The notes under the pieces are model-generated. The model was not told the origin of the DNA and searched no databases. It was given only the letters and a program-made list of their open reading frames with translations. This document shows, in pieces, positions 41,989-48,783 of a stretch of DNA of 48,783 nucleotides. How positions within the stretch are numbered: position 1 is the stretch's first letter; each line of letters starts with the position of its first letter. The stretch spans positions 1-48,783 of the forward strand of contig NZ_JAGGPW010000010.1 of assembly GCF_018613655.1 (NCBI RefSeq). Reading direction: 5' to 3'. The position numbers were made by a program, and so were the translations under genes. This DNA comes from Planococcus sp. ISL-109. Its GTDB lineage: Bacteria; Bacillota; Bacilli; Bacillales_A; Planococcaceae.

Positions 41989-44259
41989 ATGGCACATAAA
42001 AGAGATGAAATCATTTTAAGAGGGCTTCAAGAAAATAATTTGAAGAATATAGATTTAAATATCCCAAAAGAAAAAATCAATGTTTTTACCGGCCTGTCAG
42101 GTTCAGGGAAAAGCTCAGTCGTATTTGATACTTTAGCAACAGAAAGCAGAAGACAAATGACGTTGAATTATCCTCTTTATATCAGACATCAGATGCCGAG
42201 ATACGAAAGACCTCATGCCGACTTGATGCAACACTTAAGCCCGGTTGTCGTCGTGGAACAGAAACCGATAAGAGGCAATTCCCGCTCGACTGTCGGCACT
42301 TATATGGATATTGATCCTTTAATCCGGCTGTTGTTCTCAAGAATCGGCAGCCCATCGATCGGCTCAGCCACCGAATTTTCGAGTGAAAGTTCTTTCGGCA
42401 ACTGCCCGGAATGCAATGGCTTCGGGGAAGTCGTTGCGCCTGATATCACCAAAATAATCGATGACACGAAATCCCTCAGAGAATCCGCAGTGAGATTTAA
42501 ACCGCTATCTCCCTCAGGCTGGCAAGGCAGATGGATGGTGGATGGCGGGTTGTTTGATGCCGACATACCCATTAAAGATTTCACGGAAGAACAATATAAT
42601 CTGTTAGTCTATGGACCACCGTTCGGCGAGCGGGCATTTGGAACTTATTATACAAAAGACAGCTCTCAGGACTACGAATGGGATGGCATCATTCCGAGAT
42701 TTATCCGTCTGTACATTAATCGAGATCTCTCTAAGCTGAAAAAAACCTCCCAAGAAGATGTCTTGGCGATGTCGACACACACAGCGTGCCCGACCTGCTT
42801 GGGTTCAGGGTTAAATCCGAAAGTACTGGAATGCAAAATCAACGGCTTGAATATCGCCCATTACGAAGGGTTGGAACTGACGGAATTGCTGGTTGAACTG
42901 GCGAAAATAAATGATCCTGTCGGAAAATCAATTGCACAGCAAGCGTTTCCTAATGTAAAACAACTGGTTGACTTGGGGCTGGGTTATTTGAGCCTGGCGC
43001 GAAAAATGGGTACCTTGTCTGGCGGAGAGGCTCAACGCGTGAAAATTGCCCGTCATTTAGGCAGCAGTTTAAATAACATCACGTATATTTTCGATGAACC
43101 TAGTGCAGGACTTCATCCGGAAGAAATCGAGATGTTAACGCAAATGTTGGAAAATTTAAGGGACAACTATAATACCGTAGTCGTTATCGAACACAATTTA
43201 GCCGTCATCAAAACAGCAGATGAAATAATAGAAATGGGTCCAGGAGCGGGAGTGAGCGGTGGAGAAGTGGTGTATCAAGGCGCACAGGAAGGGTTAAAGA
43301 AAGCTTCCGCCATCACCGATTTAGATCACAAAGTCACGATCAATCAAAATCCGAGAGGAGCAGAAAACAGTTTTTCGATAAAAAATGCCTCTGCCAATAA
43401 CTTGAAAAACATAAGTGTGGAAATTCCTGAAAATGTCCTGGTCTCTGTATGCGGCGTTTCAGGTTCCGGCAAGAGTTCGTTACTGTTTGGCGCATTTACA
43501 GAGAACTATCCCGAAACCATCGCGGTTAGCCAAGGCAGCATCGGAACTTCCAGCCGTTCGACACTTGCTACCTACATGGGGATTATGGATGACATTCGGT
43601 CGATTCTTTCAAAAGAAACAGGACAGCCTGCGGGATTGTTCAGCTTTAATTCGTCGGGAGCCTGTCCTGTTTGCGAGGGCAAAGGCGTCACCACCCCAGA
43701 CGTGGCTTTTGCGGATCCCGTGACCGTTACATGTGAAGCCTGTAGAGGGACGAGGTATTCAGATAGAGCATTGTCTTATCGCCACAAAGGAAAAAATATC
43801 GTGGAAATTTTACAACTTTCAATCGACGAAACAAATCATTATTTAAAAATGCCGAAAATCGTCAAAAAAGTAGATACCTTAAAGGATGTAGGCTTGGGCT
43901 ATCTGACACTCGGACAGACGACAAGTTCGTTAAGCGGAGGAGAAGTGCAACGTCTCAAACTGGCCAGCCACCTGAAAAAAGAAGGACAAATCTATTTGTT
44001 GGACGAACCATCATTAGGCCTGCACACAAGGGACAACGCTCATTTATTGGACGTTTTCCAAGGCCTTGTAGACAAAGGGAATTCTGTCATCATCATCGAA
44101 CACAATTTAAACTTTATCGCCGCGAGCGACTGGGTCATCGAAATGGGGCCAGGCGGAGGAAAAAAAGGCGGCGAAGTCTTGTTTGAAGGCACACCAGAAG
44201 ATATGCTCCAGTCGGAAACATTGACGGCGAAGTGGCTAAGAAAAGGTATGAAGGAGTAG
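41989..44259 (+). CDS. Short UvrA-like (class II) ABC ATPase
   Basis: A 756-residue UvrA paralogue, much shorter than UvrA (~940). Two ABC modules are visible: Walker A GLSGSGKSS near residue 35 with signature TLSGGEAQRVKIARHL and Walker B YIFDEPSAGLHPEE; second Walker A GVSGSGKSS with SSLSGGEVQRLKLASHL and YLLDEPSLGLH. Two zinc modules occur (CPECNGFGE/CPTCLGSG and CPVCEGKG/CEACRGTRY). The missing ~180 residues correspond to the UvrB-binding part of the first module, so it probably does not act with UvrB. Relatives such as DrrC confer drug tolerance. The ATG at 41989 has GGAG 9 bases upstream. An ATG at 41959 lacks one. Confidence 0.9.
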   Translation: MAHKRDEIILRGLQENNLKNIDLNIPKEKINVFTGLSGSGKSSVVFDTLATESRRQMTLNYPLYIRHQMPRYERPHADLMQHLSPVVVVEQKPIRGNSRSTVGTYMDIDPLIRLLFSRIGSPSIGSATEFSSESSFGNCPECNGFGEVVAPDITKIIDDTKSLRESAVRFKPLSPSGWQGRWMVDGGLFDADIPIKDFTEEQYNLLVYGPPFGERAFGTYYTKDSSQDYEWDGIIPRFIRLYINRDLSKLKKTSQEDVLAMSTHTACPTCLGSGLNPKVLECKINGLNIAHYEGLELTELLVELAKINDPVGKSIAQQAFPNVKQLVDLGLGYLSLARKMGTLSGGEAQRVKIARHLGSSLNNITYIFDEPSAGLHPEEIEMLTQMLENLRDNYNTVVVIEHNLAVIKTADEIIEMGPGAGVSGGEVVYQGAQEGLKKASAITDLDHKVTINQNPRGAENSFSIKNASANNLKNISVEIPENVLVSVCGVSGSGKSSLLFGAFTENYPETIAVSQGSIGTSSRSTLATYMGIMDDIRSILSKETGQPAGLFSFNSSGACPVCEGKGVTTPDVAFADPVTVTCEACRGTRYSDRALSYRHKGKNIVEILQLSIDETNHYLKMPKIVKKVDTLKDVGLGYLTLGQTTSSLSGGEVQRLKLASHLKKEGQIYLLDEPSLGLHTRDNAHLLDVFQGLVDKGNSVIIIEHNLNFIAASDWVIEMGPGGGKKGGEVLFEGTPEDMLQSETLTAKWLRKGMKE

Positions 44260-44272
44260 TTTTTCCGGTTTT

Positions 44273-44360
44273 GTGTCCCTGTGTCAGACACAATTCGAGA
44301 GACAAGATCCTTGTGTCAGCAGTATTTCCGAGAAACGCGGTCCCTGTGTCACGCACAATT
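44273..44360. repeat. REP/MITE-like repeat (family A), composite copy
   Basis: Two TCCCTGTGTCA(G/C) blocks ~65 bp apart with the intervening CAAGATCCTTGTG, like 29917 and 41691, beginning 14 bases after the UvrA-like stop. The terminator half is absent. The remainder to 44613 holds no gene I can support. Confidence 0.75.
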
Positions 44361-44613
44361 TGAGTTATAAGCATCTATACTTTTACCTCTTCAAAGAATG
44401 TGTAAGCTATTTAAGTGTTTGGAGAAGCGTCCGCTCGTAAAAACTTCTGCTCAGTAATGCTACGCATTACATCGGAAAGCGAGCGATAAGCTTCGGAAAA
44501 TACGGTTTTCTGGAGTTTCTCGACAGCCTGAGGAATTGTTAGTTTGTTTAAACGGGAAAATATTCGGGAACTACTAGCATTAGGATGATTTATAACTAGA
44601 GGAGGAAACAAAA

Positions 44614-45291
44614 ATGGCTAAAGTATTAGCAGTACTATCAAGTGGACACAAGGATACAGAAAATAATTACGAAACCGGCTGGTGGGCTGAAGAATTATTC
44701 GCGCCGATGGAGATATTGGAAAAAGCGGGACATCAACTGGACCTGGCTTCACCGCTAGGCGGAAAACCGACGCTTGATCAGGTCAGCATCAGCGAAGACT
44801 ATGATCCTGAAGGCAAATACAAAAAAATGTATGAATCGGGATTAGCGGATAACACCAAAGCTCTTTCGGAAGTTACTCCAGAAGACTATGACGCGGTGTT
44901 CATCGTTGGTGGCCACGGGGCGATGTATGACCTGGCTGAAGATGAAACGCTGCATAAAATCATCAATGCCGTTTACGATAACGGAAATATCGTTTCAGCG
45001 GTATGCCACGGACCGGCTCCATTAATTTGGACAAAACGTCCGGATGGAAAAAGCATCATTTCCGGCTTGGACGTTACAGGGTATCCGGAAGCCGTCGAAC
45101 CTGAAGGACTTTCAGCTATTCTGCCATTCAGCCTGGAAGGTGAAATGAATAAACTAGGAAATTATTCCGCCGAACAAAAAGTAGTATGGGGTAATGACCA
45201 ATTGGTGACCGGACGCGATCCGTTTTCTTCTGAAGAATTGGCCGAAGAATTGGTGAAGGCTTTTGAGAAGAGAAACAAACAGGAAAACTAA
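44614..45291 (+). CDS. DJ-1/PfpI-superfamily protein (Hsp31-like)
   Basis: A 225-residue class I glutamine-amidotransferase-like protein of the Hsp31/DJ-1 group. The nucleophile elbow AVCHGP has Cys131 followed by His132, and IVGGHGAMYDL near 97-107 is the family loop. GWWAEELFAPMEIL near 22-35 provides the conserved Glu that polarises the Cys. Members act as chaperones, glyoxalase III or deglycase-like enzymes in carbonyl stress. AGAGGAGGAAAC gives a strong ribosome binding site. Terminator follows. Cytoplasmic, single gene. Confidence 0.9.
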   Translation: MAKVLAVLSSGHKDTENNYETGWWAEELFAPMEILEKAGHQLDLASPLGGKPTLDQVSISEDYDPEGKYKKMYESGLADNTKALSEVTPEDYDAVFIVGGHGAMYDLAEDETLHKIINAVYDNGNIVSAVCHGPAPLIWTKRPDGKSIISGLDVTGYPEAVEPEGLSAILPFSLEGEMNKLGNYSAEQKVVWGNDQLVTGRDPFSSEELAEELVKAFEKRNKQEN

Positions 45292-45335
45292 GTGATGGAT
45301 TCAATCATAATTACCGCTATAGTTTCATAAATGCC

Positions 45336-45380
45336 AAATACAGAACTTTGCGAAGATCCAGTGCATAGTTCTGTATTTTT
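45336..45380 (+). terminator. Terminator of the DJ-1/PfpI gene
   Basis: AAATACAGAAC (45336-45346) pairs with GTTCTGTATTT (45368-45378), followed by T. Confidence 0.8.
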
Positions 45381-45488
45381 TGTGGAAACTAGGCCCCTGT
45401 ATTGCGTCGCCCATTATTCCGAGAATCGGTATAGCATAGATATCCGTTCCAAAAAGATTAAAATTCCCGCGTAAAAAAAAACACACAG

Positions 45489-45528
45489 AAAAAGAGCCAT
45501 GGACCGATTAAGTCCATAGCTCTTTTTG
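45489..45528 (-). terminator. Terminator of the CstA-type gene
   Basis: AAAAAGAGCCATGGAC (45489-45504) pairs with GTCCATAGCTCTTTTT (45512-45527), with one mismatch, flanked by A5/T5. Confidence 0.85.
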
Positions 45529-45568
45529 GTTCTACTGCTTATTGGAGGCTTAGGAGACAGCCCTTTTT

Positions 45569-47005
45569 TTAAACAGCTTCATACTCCGAATCAACTTGTG
45601 TAGAAGGACGATATTTAATGATCTGTGCTGCATACCATAACACGACCGCTAAAGTGATGACCGAGCCGATTATGGCGGAGATGTGGTAGTCCATGTTCAA
45701 ACCTTCAGGTGCATAAAAGATGTACATGGACACGACGCCTGTCATGAAGATGGCAGGCACGCCGCTGATCCAATGCAGTTTGTAGTTTTTGAGTAGATAC
45801 ATCGTTGCGGTCCACAGCATGAACGTGGCGACCACTTGGTTGGTCCAGCCGACATATCTCCATAAGAAGGTATAATCAATTGTCGCCATAAAAAATGTCG
45901 GGATGGCCAACGGAATCGTGATCAATAGGATTTTTACTTTGCCGTCTGTCTTGAAAAACTTCGACAACAGGTCCGCTAAAATCATGCGTGAAGAGCGAAG
46001 CGCTGTATCCCCCGTCGTGATCGGCAAGATGATGACGCCGAAAATCGCCAAGATTCCGCCCAATGTGCCAAGGAGAGAAATTGAAATTTCGTTGACTACT
46101 CCAGAAGGTCCACCAGCGGCAAGTGCCGCACCTAAGCCTTCCGTCCCGCTAAAGAAGGTCATGCCAGCCGCCGCCCAGATCAAGGCGATGATGCCTTCGA
46201 TGACCATGGCGCCGTAGAAAATTTTGCGGCCATCGGTTTCTTTTTTCATGGTGCGGGCGATAATCGGGCTTTGCGTGCTATGGAAGCCGGAAATCGCGCC
46301 GCATGACACCGTGACCATGAGTAGCGGCCAAATCGGCAGGTCGCCCGGATGTAGATTGCTGAAGGTCAGGTTCGGCATCGGTTTCCCTGAAAAAACGAGC
46401 GCTACTGCCACAGCAATGGCCATGAACAGTAAAATGCCGCCTAACAACGGATAAATACGGCCGATAATCCGGTTGATCGGCAAAATGGTTGCCACAATAA
46501 AATAACTAAAAATAAGACCTAATGCCACGATAAAACTAATTGGCGTAATTTGAGCAATCAACTGAGCTGGCCCTGCGGTAAAAGCAGCAGCCACGAGTAA
46601 CATTAACACCAACGATAAGCCATTAATAAAGACTTTGGCGTTTTTGCCTAAATAACGGCCAACGAGTGCAGGGAACTGCGCTCCGCCGTGGCGCATCGAC
46701 ATCATGCCGGAAAAGTAATCGTGAACCCCGCCTGCAAAAATGCAGCCAACGACAATCCAGATAAATGCGACCGGGCCATACAAAGCGCCTGCCACGGCTC
46801 CATAGATCGGGCCGAGTCCAGCGATGTTCAGCAATTGAATCAAATTGCCTTTCCACCAGCTCATCGGCACATAATCGATGCCATCTTTTTGGGCATATGC
46901 GGGAGTCGGTGTTTGATCGTCGACGCCGAAGACCTTTTCGATAAACTTCGAATAGAAGACGTAACCTAAAATCAATAATGCGAGTGCAGCGAAAAATGTA
47001 ATCAT
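45569..47005 (-). CDS. cstA: CstA-family carbon-starvation (pyruvate/peptide) transporter
   Basis: A 478-residue membrane protein with ~12-14 hydrophobic segments. Hallmarks of CstA: FFAALALLILGYVFYSKFIEKVFGVDD, AGLGPIYGAVAGALYGPVAFIWIVVGCIFAGGVHDYFSGMMSMRHGG, SGFHSTQSPIIARTMKKE, and ITTGDTALRSSRMILAD. This is the shorter Firmicutes form; E. coli CstA and BtsT (~700) carry extra C-terminal segments. CstA-type proteins import pyruvate or peptides on carbon limitation. The ATG at 47005 has AGGAGGA 7 bases upstream. The open frame continues upstream to 47047 without such a site. The upstream region 47006-47313 shows no gene and no operator I would claim. Confidence 0.9.
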   Translation of the reverse strand: MITFFAALALLILGYVFYSKFIEKVFGVDDQTPTPAYAQKDGIDYVPMSWWKGNLIQLLNIAGLGPIYGAVAGALYGPVAFIWIVVGCIFAGGVHDYFSGMMSMRHGGAQFPALVGRYLGKNAKVFINGLSLVLMLLVAAAFTAGPAQLIAQITPISFIVALGLIFSYFIVATILPINRIIGRIYPLLGGILLFMAIAVAVALVFSGKPMPNLTFSNLHPGDLPIWPLLMVTVSCGAISGFHSTQSPIIARTMKKETDGRKIFYGAMVIEGIIALIWAAAGMTFFSGTEGLGAALAAGGPSGVVNEISISLLGTLGGILAIFGVIILPITTGDTALRSSRMILADLLSKFFKTDGKVKILLITIPLAIPTFFMATIDYTFLWRYVGWTNQVVATFMLWTATMYLLKNYKLHWISGVPAIFMTGVVSMYIFYAPEGLNMDYHISAIIGSVITLAVVLWYAAQIIKYRPSTQVDSEYEAV

Positions 47006-47313
47006 ATGCGTCTTCCTCCTGATGTCAGTGATATATTGTATACACATGATAACACCTTTCCTATAAAAAGAAATATAGTATTTTGAAAAAGTTAATTATT
47101 CAATTTACTTTTTTGGCAAACAGAGAGAAAATTGATAAGAATAGTGACGATGAAAGCTTATCCAATGGGTTTTTAGAGCTAAATACTCTATGACTCTTTT
47201 TAATCCATGGGCTGTCCTATCCATTTCTTTGTTATCTTGAGATACAGTTTTATGTGAAAGAGGACATCCGTTACTTCGAGCCATTCCGTTGTGGATTCAA
47301 TTTTAACCCAATA

Positions 47314-47351
47314 AAAAACCAGCAAATCAGGATGCGATTTGCTGGTTTTTT
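47314..47351. terminator. Bidirectional terminator
   Basis: AAAAACCAGCAAATC (47314-47328) pairs perfectly with GATTTGCTGGTTTTT (47336-47350), with A and T runs on both sides. It serves the small minus-strand gene. Confidence 0.85.
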
Positions 47352-47370
47352 AATGGGTGAAAGTGGTGGT

Positions 47371-47565
47371 TCATGGAGTTCGGTTGTTGGTGGGCGTGAG
47401 TTTATTGTTGTCATTGGCGAAACGTGCATTGTCTTTTAAGGATTGGTTTTTCTGATCTTGTTGATCGAAATCTTGTTTTTCGGAAGTTGCCTTATTTTTT
47501 TTCCCAAGGAGCTCGTTCATTTTTTGTATGTTCTTTTCTTGTTCCGGTGATGGGTGGTCGCTCAT
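47371..47565 (-). CDS. Small hydrophilic protein of unknown function
   Basis: A 64-residue, Lys/Glu/Asn/Gln-rich protein (EQEKNIQKMNELLGKKNKA) without hydrophobic segments, probably mostly helical or disordered. AAAGGAAG lies 8 bases before the ATG, and a strong terminator follows 20 bases after the stop, supporting a genuine small gene. No function recognised. Confidence 0.65.
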   Translation of the reverse strand: MSDHPSPEQEKNIQKMNELLGKKNKATSEKQDFDQQDQKNQSLKDNARFANDNNKLTPTNNRTP

Positions 47566-47614
47566 AATAATCTTCCTTTCAATAGCGGTTTCTTATTAGT
47601 ATTCCCTAAACCAA

Positions 47615-47800
47615 ATGGAGATAAACAAAGGGACGGGTGAACAACGCGTTGAATCCCGCCAGGCAGCACAAGCGGTTTACGATAAGTACGAAGACCAGAT
47701 CGGCAAGATTTCTATCGCTTTTGCTCCTATACTGCGAATTGCTCGAGCTGATTTTCGTTTGTTTGGAAGGAATTTGCAGGAAACCAGTTTTGCCGCATAG
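47615..47800 (+). other. Doubtful 61-codon frame before the TspO-like gene
   Basis: The frame begins with AAATGGAGATAAAC. A GGAG overlaps the ATG region, so the start is poor. A short part (RQAAQAVYDKYEDQIGK) resembles the C-terminal helix of DctP-type solute-binding proteins, so it may be a gene relic. I do not call it a gene. Confidence 0.25.
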
Positions 47801-47880
47801 CAGATTCGGGAAGAGATAAGGAAGGAGCGGCATATCAGTATGTTGAAAAGGACAATAGCTATCGAGAGGATGAATTTACT

Positions 47881-48690
47881 ATGGATGAAAACACATTGAA
47901 AAAAACAAAACTATTCACCTTGTTAAATCTGGTGTTTTATTTTTTAACGCTCGGCGTCAATTACCTCGGATCTTCAGGGTTTTTTAATGGAAACACTCAA
48001 AAAGATATTTCAGATAAATACATGACGCTCATATCCCCGGCACCTTTTACGTTTTCGATTTGGGGCGTCATTTATAGCTTGCTGCTGATTACCTTAATCT
48101 ACTTATTTGCAAAAAGGAAAGACAAGAATATCAGTAGGTTGGTGCTATTGATTTCGCCTTTATTTATCGCGAGTTCCCTGTTGAATATGGGATGGATCAT
48201 TGCGTTTTCTTATGAACGATTGGGCATATCCACGCTGCTAATTTTGGGAATGTTGTTCTCCTTGCTCATCATTGTGGAAAGAATCTACAAAAATCGCTTT
48301 GAATTTCCTTCTACTCTTGCAGGTATCAGTTTTACCTTGTACGGTTCGTGGGTTTTAATTGCGACAATGGTTAATATCTCTGTGTTTTTAGTGCAACTGC
48401 AATGGAATGGATTCGGGATTTCCGATTCCATCTGGACAATGATCGTATTGGGGATTGCCATCGCATTTGTCCTCTTTTACTTGGCGCGTTTCAAAAACGC
48501 CGCCTTTCCGATTCCTTTAGCCTGGGCTTTCTTTGGGATCTATAGTGCTTATGCGAACGGACAGCTCGATCCTGCTATGTCCATGGCCATTCAAGGCGTT
48601 CTTTTGACAGGTATCGGGATCTTTCTGATTGCTGTTGTGTGGACATTTATTAAAAATGGAAATACTCTTTTCCCAAGACAGACGGTTTAA
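47881..48690 (+). CDS. TspO/MBR-related membrane protein
   Basis: A 269-residue membrane protein with about eight hydrophobic segments, longer than classical TspO (~160). FFNGNTQKDISDKYMTLISPAPFTFSIWGVIYSLLL near 38-70 is the signature of the tryptophan-rich sensory (TspO/MBR-like) family, with a Trp in SIWGVIY. Family members bind porphyrins or lipids. The role here is unknown. GAGGATG precedes the ATG with suitable spacing. An AT-rich palindrome lies beyond the stop. Confidence 0.8.
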   Translation: MDENTLKKTKLFTLLNLVFYFLTLGVNYLGSSGFFNGNTQKDISDKYMTLISPAPFTFSIWGVIYSLLLITLIYLFAKRKDKNISRLVLLISPLFIASSLLNMGWIIAFSYERLGISTLLILGMLFSLLIIVERIYKNRFEFPSTLAGISFTLYGSWVLIATMVNISVFLVQLQWNGFGISDSIWTMIVLGIAIAFVLFYLARFKNAAFPIPLAWAFFGIYSAYANGQLDPAMSMAIQGVLLTGIGIFLIAVVWTFIKNGNTLFPRQTV

Positions 48691-48749
48691 GAGCGCTTTA
48701 GGAATAGCGATGAAACGCCATAAACATAGTGTGGAATATAGTTCACACT

Positions 48750-48783
48750 TTATTTATTGTACAATATATTGTACAATAAATAA
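48750..48783. promoter_or_regulatory. Perfect 34-bp palindrome, probable operator
   Basis: The last 34 bases of the window form a perfect palindrome made of two ATTGTACAAT units joined by AT, flanked by AT arms. Such TTGTACAA dyads are typical of operators for small HTH regulators. The regulated gene would lie to the right of the window. Confidence 0.6.

Noticed and set aside
44535..44570. Possible SigB promoter (GTTTGTTTAAACGGGAAAAT) before the DJ-1/PfpI gene
   Set aside because: The GTTT-like and GGGAAA-like elements are too close together for a SigB promoter.
44411..44611. 66-codon minus-strand frame before the DJ-1/PfpI gene
   Set aside because: It starts inside the ribosome binding region of the divergent gene, has no own binding site and no recognisable similarity.
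47145..47165. CcpA cre-like sequence (ATGAAAGCTTATCC) upstream of cstA
   Set aside because: It lacks the central CG and several consensus positions, so it is not distinguishable from chance.
1..48783. tRNA, rRNA or CRISPR arrays
   Set aside because: None was recognised by eye on either strand. A tRNAscan or CRISPR finder run would settle this.

Overview
The window reads as chromosomal DNA of a low-to-moderate GC Gram-positive bacterium of the Bacillales, most likely a Planococcaceae member such as Planococcus or Planomicrobium. The support is strong GGAGG-type ribosome binding sites, GTG and TTG starts, many U-run terminators, Bacillus-type proteins (TnrA, YfiT-like, CPBP proteases, SEC-C protein, YgaE-like FUSC permease) and two dispersed intergenic repeat families. 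The genus is an inference. No rRNA, tRNA or CRISPR array was seen.

Layout. 1-1.4 kb: the end of an IS21-family element (istA end, istB, terminal repeats) inserted into a GIY-YIG-like gene. 1.8-4.1 kb: an AT-rich island with a DnaQ-type exonuclease/BRCT protein, a possible PD-(D/E)XK-like protein and a lysine-rich protein of unknown function. 4.3-8.1 kb: FAD monooxygenase, short-chain dehydrogenase and a hypothetical. 8.4-11.8 kb: two overlapping glycosyltransferase genes. 11.8-12.3 kb: GC-rich palindromic repeats. 12.4-16 kb: NCS2 purine/uracil permease, a membrane-anchored coiled-coil protein and an OsmC protein.

16.8-26.1 kb is the most coherent functional unit. It is a minus-strand locus made of an APC-family permease, two DUF1989 proteins, a biotin-dependent urea-type carboxylase and allophanate hydrolase, with tnrA facing it. 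Each of the two transcription units begins with a guanidine-I (ykkC) riboswitch leader. Upstream of each lies a 17-bp TnrA box centred about 51 bp before the predicted start. The enzymes fit guanidine -> carboxyguanidine -> allophanate -> ammonia + CO2, so the locus appears to require both guanidine (riboswitch) and nitrogen limitation (TnrA). tnrA has its own TnrA box.

26.2-48.8 kb is a mosaic of housekeeping and accessory genes: relics of VOC, pRiA4b-ORF3 and LprI-like genes, a GIY-YIG protein, an amidase, a YfiT-like protein, a macro-domain/HTH protein followed by a VWA protein, two CPBP proteases, a TnpB stub, an alpha/beta hydrolase with an SCP2-like partner, a pRiA4b ORF-3 protein, a SEC-C gene split by an in-frame amber codon, a FUSC permease, a ZIP transporter, a short UvrA-like ATPase, a DJ-1/PfpI protein, a CstA-type transporter and a TspO-like membrane protein.

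Twelve copies or fragments of a REP/MITE-like repeat (ends TCCCTGTGT / ACACAGGGA) are scattered from 7 to 44 kb. One of them has replaced the 3' end of the SEC-C gene. Several sit directly after stop codons and supply hairpin terminators.
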